Origin: DAIDHZ01 sp965370365
GTDB taxonomy: Bacteria; Chlamydiota; Chlamydiia; Chlamydiales; SM23-39
DNA length: 7,784 nt
Direction of reading: 5' to 3'
Assembly (NCBI GenBank): GCA_965370365.1
Contig: CBDUSP010000066.1
Span: 1-7,784, forward strand
Positions within the stretch are counted from its first letter, which is position 1. Every line of letters starts with the position of its first letter. The position numbers and the translations under genes are program-made. Below the pieces are notes generated by a model. The model ran no database searches and was not told the DNA's origin. It was given only the letters and a program-made list of their open reading frames with translations. Below, piece by piece: positions 5,901-7,784 of the stretch.

Positions 5901-5984
5901 ATTAACAGGATATGCAGGATCGGCTTCGCCGGCAGGATCACCGCTGACTTAGGTGGCAGGATAAAAAGTTCATATCCTGTTCAT
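5901..5984. repeat. CAGGAT-type inverted-repeat element between gltX and tsp
   Basis: Four copies of CAGGAT start at 5906, 5915, 5933 and 5957 (spacings 9, 18 and 24), and one inverted ATCCTG lies at 5974-5979. The outer arms ACAGGATATG (5905-5914) and CATATCCTGT (5971-5980) pair perfectly over 10 bp, extending to 13 of 14 pairs at 5901-5914/5971-5984. Inside are CGGC-ttc-GCCG (5921-5931) and CACC/GGTG (5939-5942/5952-5955). The right arm can instead pair locally: CAGGATA (5957-5963) with TATCCTG (5973-5979), 9-nt loop, followed on the plus strand by TTCATTTTTT. I recall dispersed intergenic repeats with ACAGGAT units in many bacterial genomes. It may be such a repeat, a structured 3' region of tsp mRNA, or both. 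The rest of the gap (5822-5900 and 5985-5996) shows no gene, tRNA or convincing promoter. Confidence 0.6.
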
Positions 5985-5996
5985 TTTTTGAAGAGC

Positions 5997-7784
5997 TTAT
6001 TGATCATCCATGCTCATTAAAAAAACAAGATCTTTAATTACATTAAGAGTTTCAGCAAGCTGAAGGTCATTTTGATTAAATAAATTGACCGACTCGGCAT
6101 CAAAATTCTTTTTTTCTATATCCTTTAAAAAGGTCTGGTAATTCTTATTTCGTCCAATGCGTTCTTTAGAATTGTTCCGGATTTTTTCAAGATATGGGAC
6201 ATACGTAGAGAGCTTCTGCTGCAGGTTATATCGGTACATAGGCCCAAGCTGCATCCGATGGATTTGCGATAAATCCGACAAATCATCCTCAAAGTGGGGT
6301 TCTATAGAGCTATTTTCCAGAGGGAATTTGGCATATTTTTCCCCGATTTCAATCTGGGACAAAATACCAGGAATTTCGATATCAGATTTTACACCATCGA
6401 GCTGGGGACTTTTCCCCGAAACAGTGTAATACTTGCCTCGTGTAACTTTGTACTCTCCCTGAGGATTGACTTTCTGATTATTGACAGAATCAAGTGTAAA
6501 TGTCTGAAAAGATCCTTTTCCAAAAGTGTGGTCATCTCCAAGAACAACCCCTCGTCCATAGTCTTGAAGGGTCTGCGCAACAATTTCTGCAGCAGACGCG
6601 CTTGCTCGATTCACGCAGGTAAAAAGCGGGCCATCCCAAATAGGCCTTCCCTCAACCTCGCGAAGGTGCTGGATCTTCCCCGTGCTATCTTGAATAGAGA
6701 CGACAATTCCCTTGTTGATAAAAAGACCAGTAACCGCAACTGCTTGCGTCAAAAGCCCTCCAGCATTTCCCCTCAAATCCAACAAAACAGCCTTTAGCTT
6801 GTGTTCCTTTTTAATCTGATCAAGAGCCTTTCGAATATCTTGTGCAGATGAGCTTTTGTCGTCTTGGTAAAAGGAAAAGAGTTTTAAGCTTGCAATAACC
6901 CCATCGCCAAAGGGTTCAAACGAAGATTCAAGCCGCGTCTCTTCTAAAACGACCTCATTGCGAATCAGCTCGACTTCAAGTTTTTCGACTCGTCTCTCCC
7001 CATCTTCTTCTCCCTCGCGAAGTATCGTTAAAAGAACAGGAGATCCCTTTTCTCCTCGGATCATCTCGACAGCCTCAGCAATATCGAGTCCAACGACCGG
7101 CTCGTGATTGACCGCAATGATCTTGTCATTAATTTTGACCTTATTGCTTTGGCTTGCCGGACTATTTTCCAAAATCCGCTTCACTACAAGCCCATCGAGA
7201 TTGTCATGAAGCTGCGCGCCAATGCCAAAAAGACGTTGTTGCACCTGAATCATAAACTGCCCGGCCTCACTTGGAGTAAAGTAGTTCGTGTGCGCGTCTA
7301 AAGAGGAAGTAACTGCTTTTAAAACGCAGGAAAGCATGAGTTTTGAGCGCTCTTCTACATTTACCTCTAAAAACTCTGCCTCGCGATTAACTCTCTTTTT
7401 TTCGATGCGCTGAAAAAACTTTGCCTTCATCTCATCATCGAGCTTGGAAACGGCTTCTGCCTGAAGCGCTTTAATGCGGCTTAATCGATCCAAAAGAAGC
7501 TCTTCACTTGTCGCCCACTCAAGATCTTTAAACTCTTCACTTGTAACGTCTTTTGGAAGAGACTGGCCCGCAATCTCTGCTTCAAACATGCGTCGTCTTT
7601 CAATTGCAGTAAGAAATTGTGAGTAAATTTCAGAAAAAGTAGAAAAATCGCCTGATTTGTATCCCTTCACAGCAGTTTGTAAAACAGGATCTGACGGTGT
7701 TTGCCAGGCTTTTACATCCTCCTCAACGAAGTAGGTTTTTGTGGGGTCGAGCTCTTCCAAGAAATTGTGAAATACCCTTTCCAT
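5997..7784 (-). CDS. tsp: Tail-specific (S41/Prc) protease, N-terminus beyond the window
   Basis: 595 residues of a carboxy-terminal processing protease that is normally exported and cuts substrates from exposed C-termini. The frame is open to the last base. The Met at the edge is probably internal, because no signal peptide is present and the first residues (LDPTKTYFVEEDV) match the interior of the Prc N-terminal domain. In order: helical N-terminal domain (1-180); PDZ domain (about 183-275, from LFGIGAQLH); S41 protease core with LLDLRGNAGG (334-343) and the catalytic triad S397 in NRASASAAE, K423 in TFGKG, and Q427 at the expected K+4 position; then a Prc-type C-terminal helical region from about 478 (GEKYAKFPLE). 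All catalytic residues are intact. The C. trachomatis homologue is CT441 (Tsp), reported to cleave host proteins; whether that holds here is unknown. Upstream and promoter lie outside the window. The structured CAGGAT element begins 13 bp after the stop. Confidence 0.93.
   Translation of the reverse strand: MERVFHNFLEELDPTKTYFVEEDVKAWQTPSDPVLQTAVKGYKSGDFSTFSEIYSQFLTAIERRRMFEAEIAGQSLPKDVTSEEFKDLEWATSEELLLDRLSRIKALQAEAVSKLDDEMKAKFFQRIEKKRVNREAEFLEVNVEERSKLMLSCVLKAVTSSLDAHTNYFTPSEAGQFMIQVQQRLFGIGAQLHDNLDGLVVKRILENSPASQSNKVKINDKIIAVNHEPVVGLDIAEAVEMIRGEKGSPVLLTILREGEEDGERRVEKLEVELIRNEVVLEETRLESSFEPFGDGVIASLKLFSFYQDDKSSSAQDIRKALDQIKKEHKLKAVLLDLRGNAGGLLTQAVAVTGLFINKGIVVSIQDSTGKIQHLREVEGRPIWDGPLFTCVNRASASAAEIVAQTLQDYGRGVVLGDDHTFGKGSFQTFTLDSVNNQKVNPQGEYKVTRGKYYTVSGKSPQLDGVKSDIEIPGILSQIEIGEKYAKFPLENSSIEPHFEDDLSDLSQIHRMQLGPMYRYNLQQKLSTYVPYLEKIRNNSKERIGRNKNYQTFLKDIEKKNFDAESVNLFNQNDLQLAETLNVIKDLVFLMSMDDQ

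Noticed and set aside
6294..6797. Plus-strand open frame of 167 codons opposite tsp
   Set aside because: It lies wholly antisense to a strongly conserved protease core, has no recognisable domain and no ribosome-binding site worth noting.
1..7784. CRISPR array, transposase, phage gene, toxin-antitoxin pair, tRNA or rRNA
   Set aside because: Both strands were read for these; no regularly spaced repeats, no mobile-element proteins and no RNA gene signatures were seen.

Overview
The window reads as ordinary, gene-dense chromosome from a member of the Chlamydiae, probably an environmental lineage outside the genus Chlamydia. No named genome can be recognised. The evidence is gene content and protein signatures. 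MurA carries Asp where most bacteria have the catalytic Cys. The sulfite-reductase-flavoprotein-like (CysJ-like) protein lacks a flavodoxin domain and lies next to ispF. A tail-specific protease lies beside gltX, and a small lipoprotein gene flanks gltX. I recall similar neighbourhoods in Chlamydia (ispF/cysJ, and tsp...omcA/gltX), but could not check this here.

Layout, left to right. Bases 61-1020 (minus) encode an EpmB-type radical-SAM lysine 2,3-aminomutase. It lies 29 bp downstream of murA (minus, start best placed at 2414), and the two look like one transcript. A 108-bp divergent region with a plausible murA promoter separates murA from ispF (plus, 2523-3017). The ispF 3' end overlaps the 3' end of the convergent cysJ-like gene (minus, 3011-4126) by 7 bp. 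A compact divergent promoter region (about 4126-4175) then serves the cysJ-like gene leftwards and a 46-residue lipoprotein gene rightwards (4176-4316). A 16-pair hairpin at 4323-4364 separates that gene from the convergent gltX (minus, 4352-5821). The 175-bp gap between gltX and tsp holds an inverted-repeat element built on CAGGAT/ATCCTG. The window ends inside tsp (minus, 5997-7784), whose 5' end lies beyond the edge.

Functionally this is housekeeping: peptidoglycan precursor synthesis (murA), isoprenoid synthesis (ispF), tRNA charging (gltX), probable EF-P modification (epmB), a flavoprotein reductase and periplasmic proteolysis (tsp). I see no novel multi-gene system, CRISPR array, transposase, tRNA or rRNA. 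Four points deserve a second look. IspF has lost two of its three metal ligands. The small lipoprotein is easily missed by annotation. The CAGGAT element can fold in two competing ways. The lone CysJ-like reductase has no visible electron partner.
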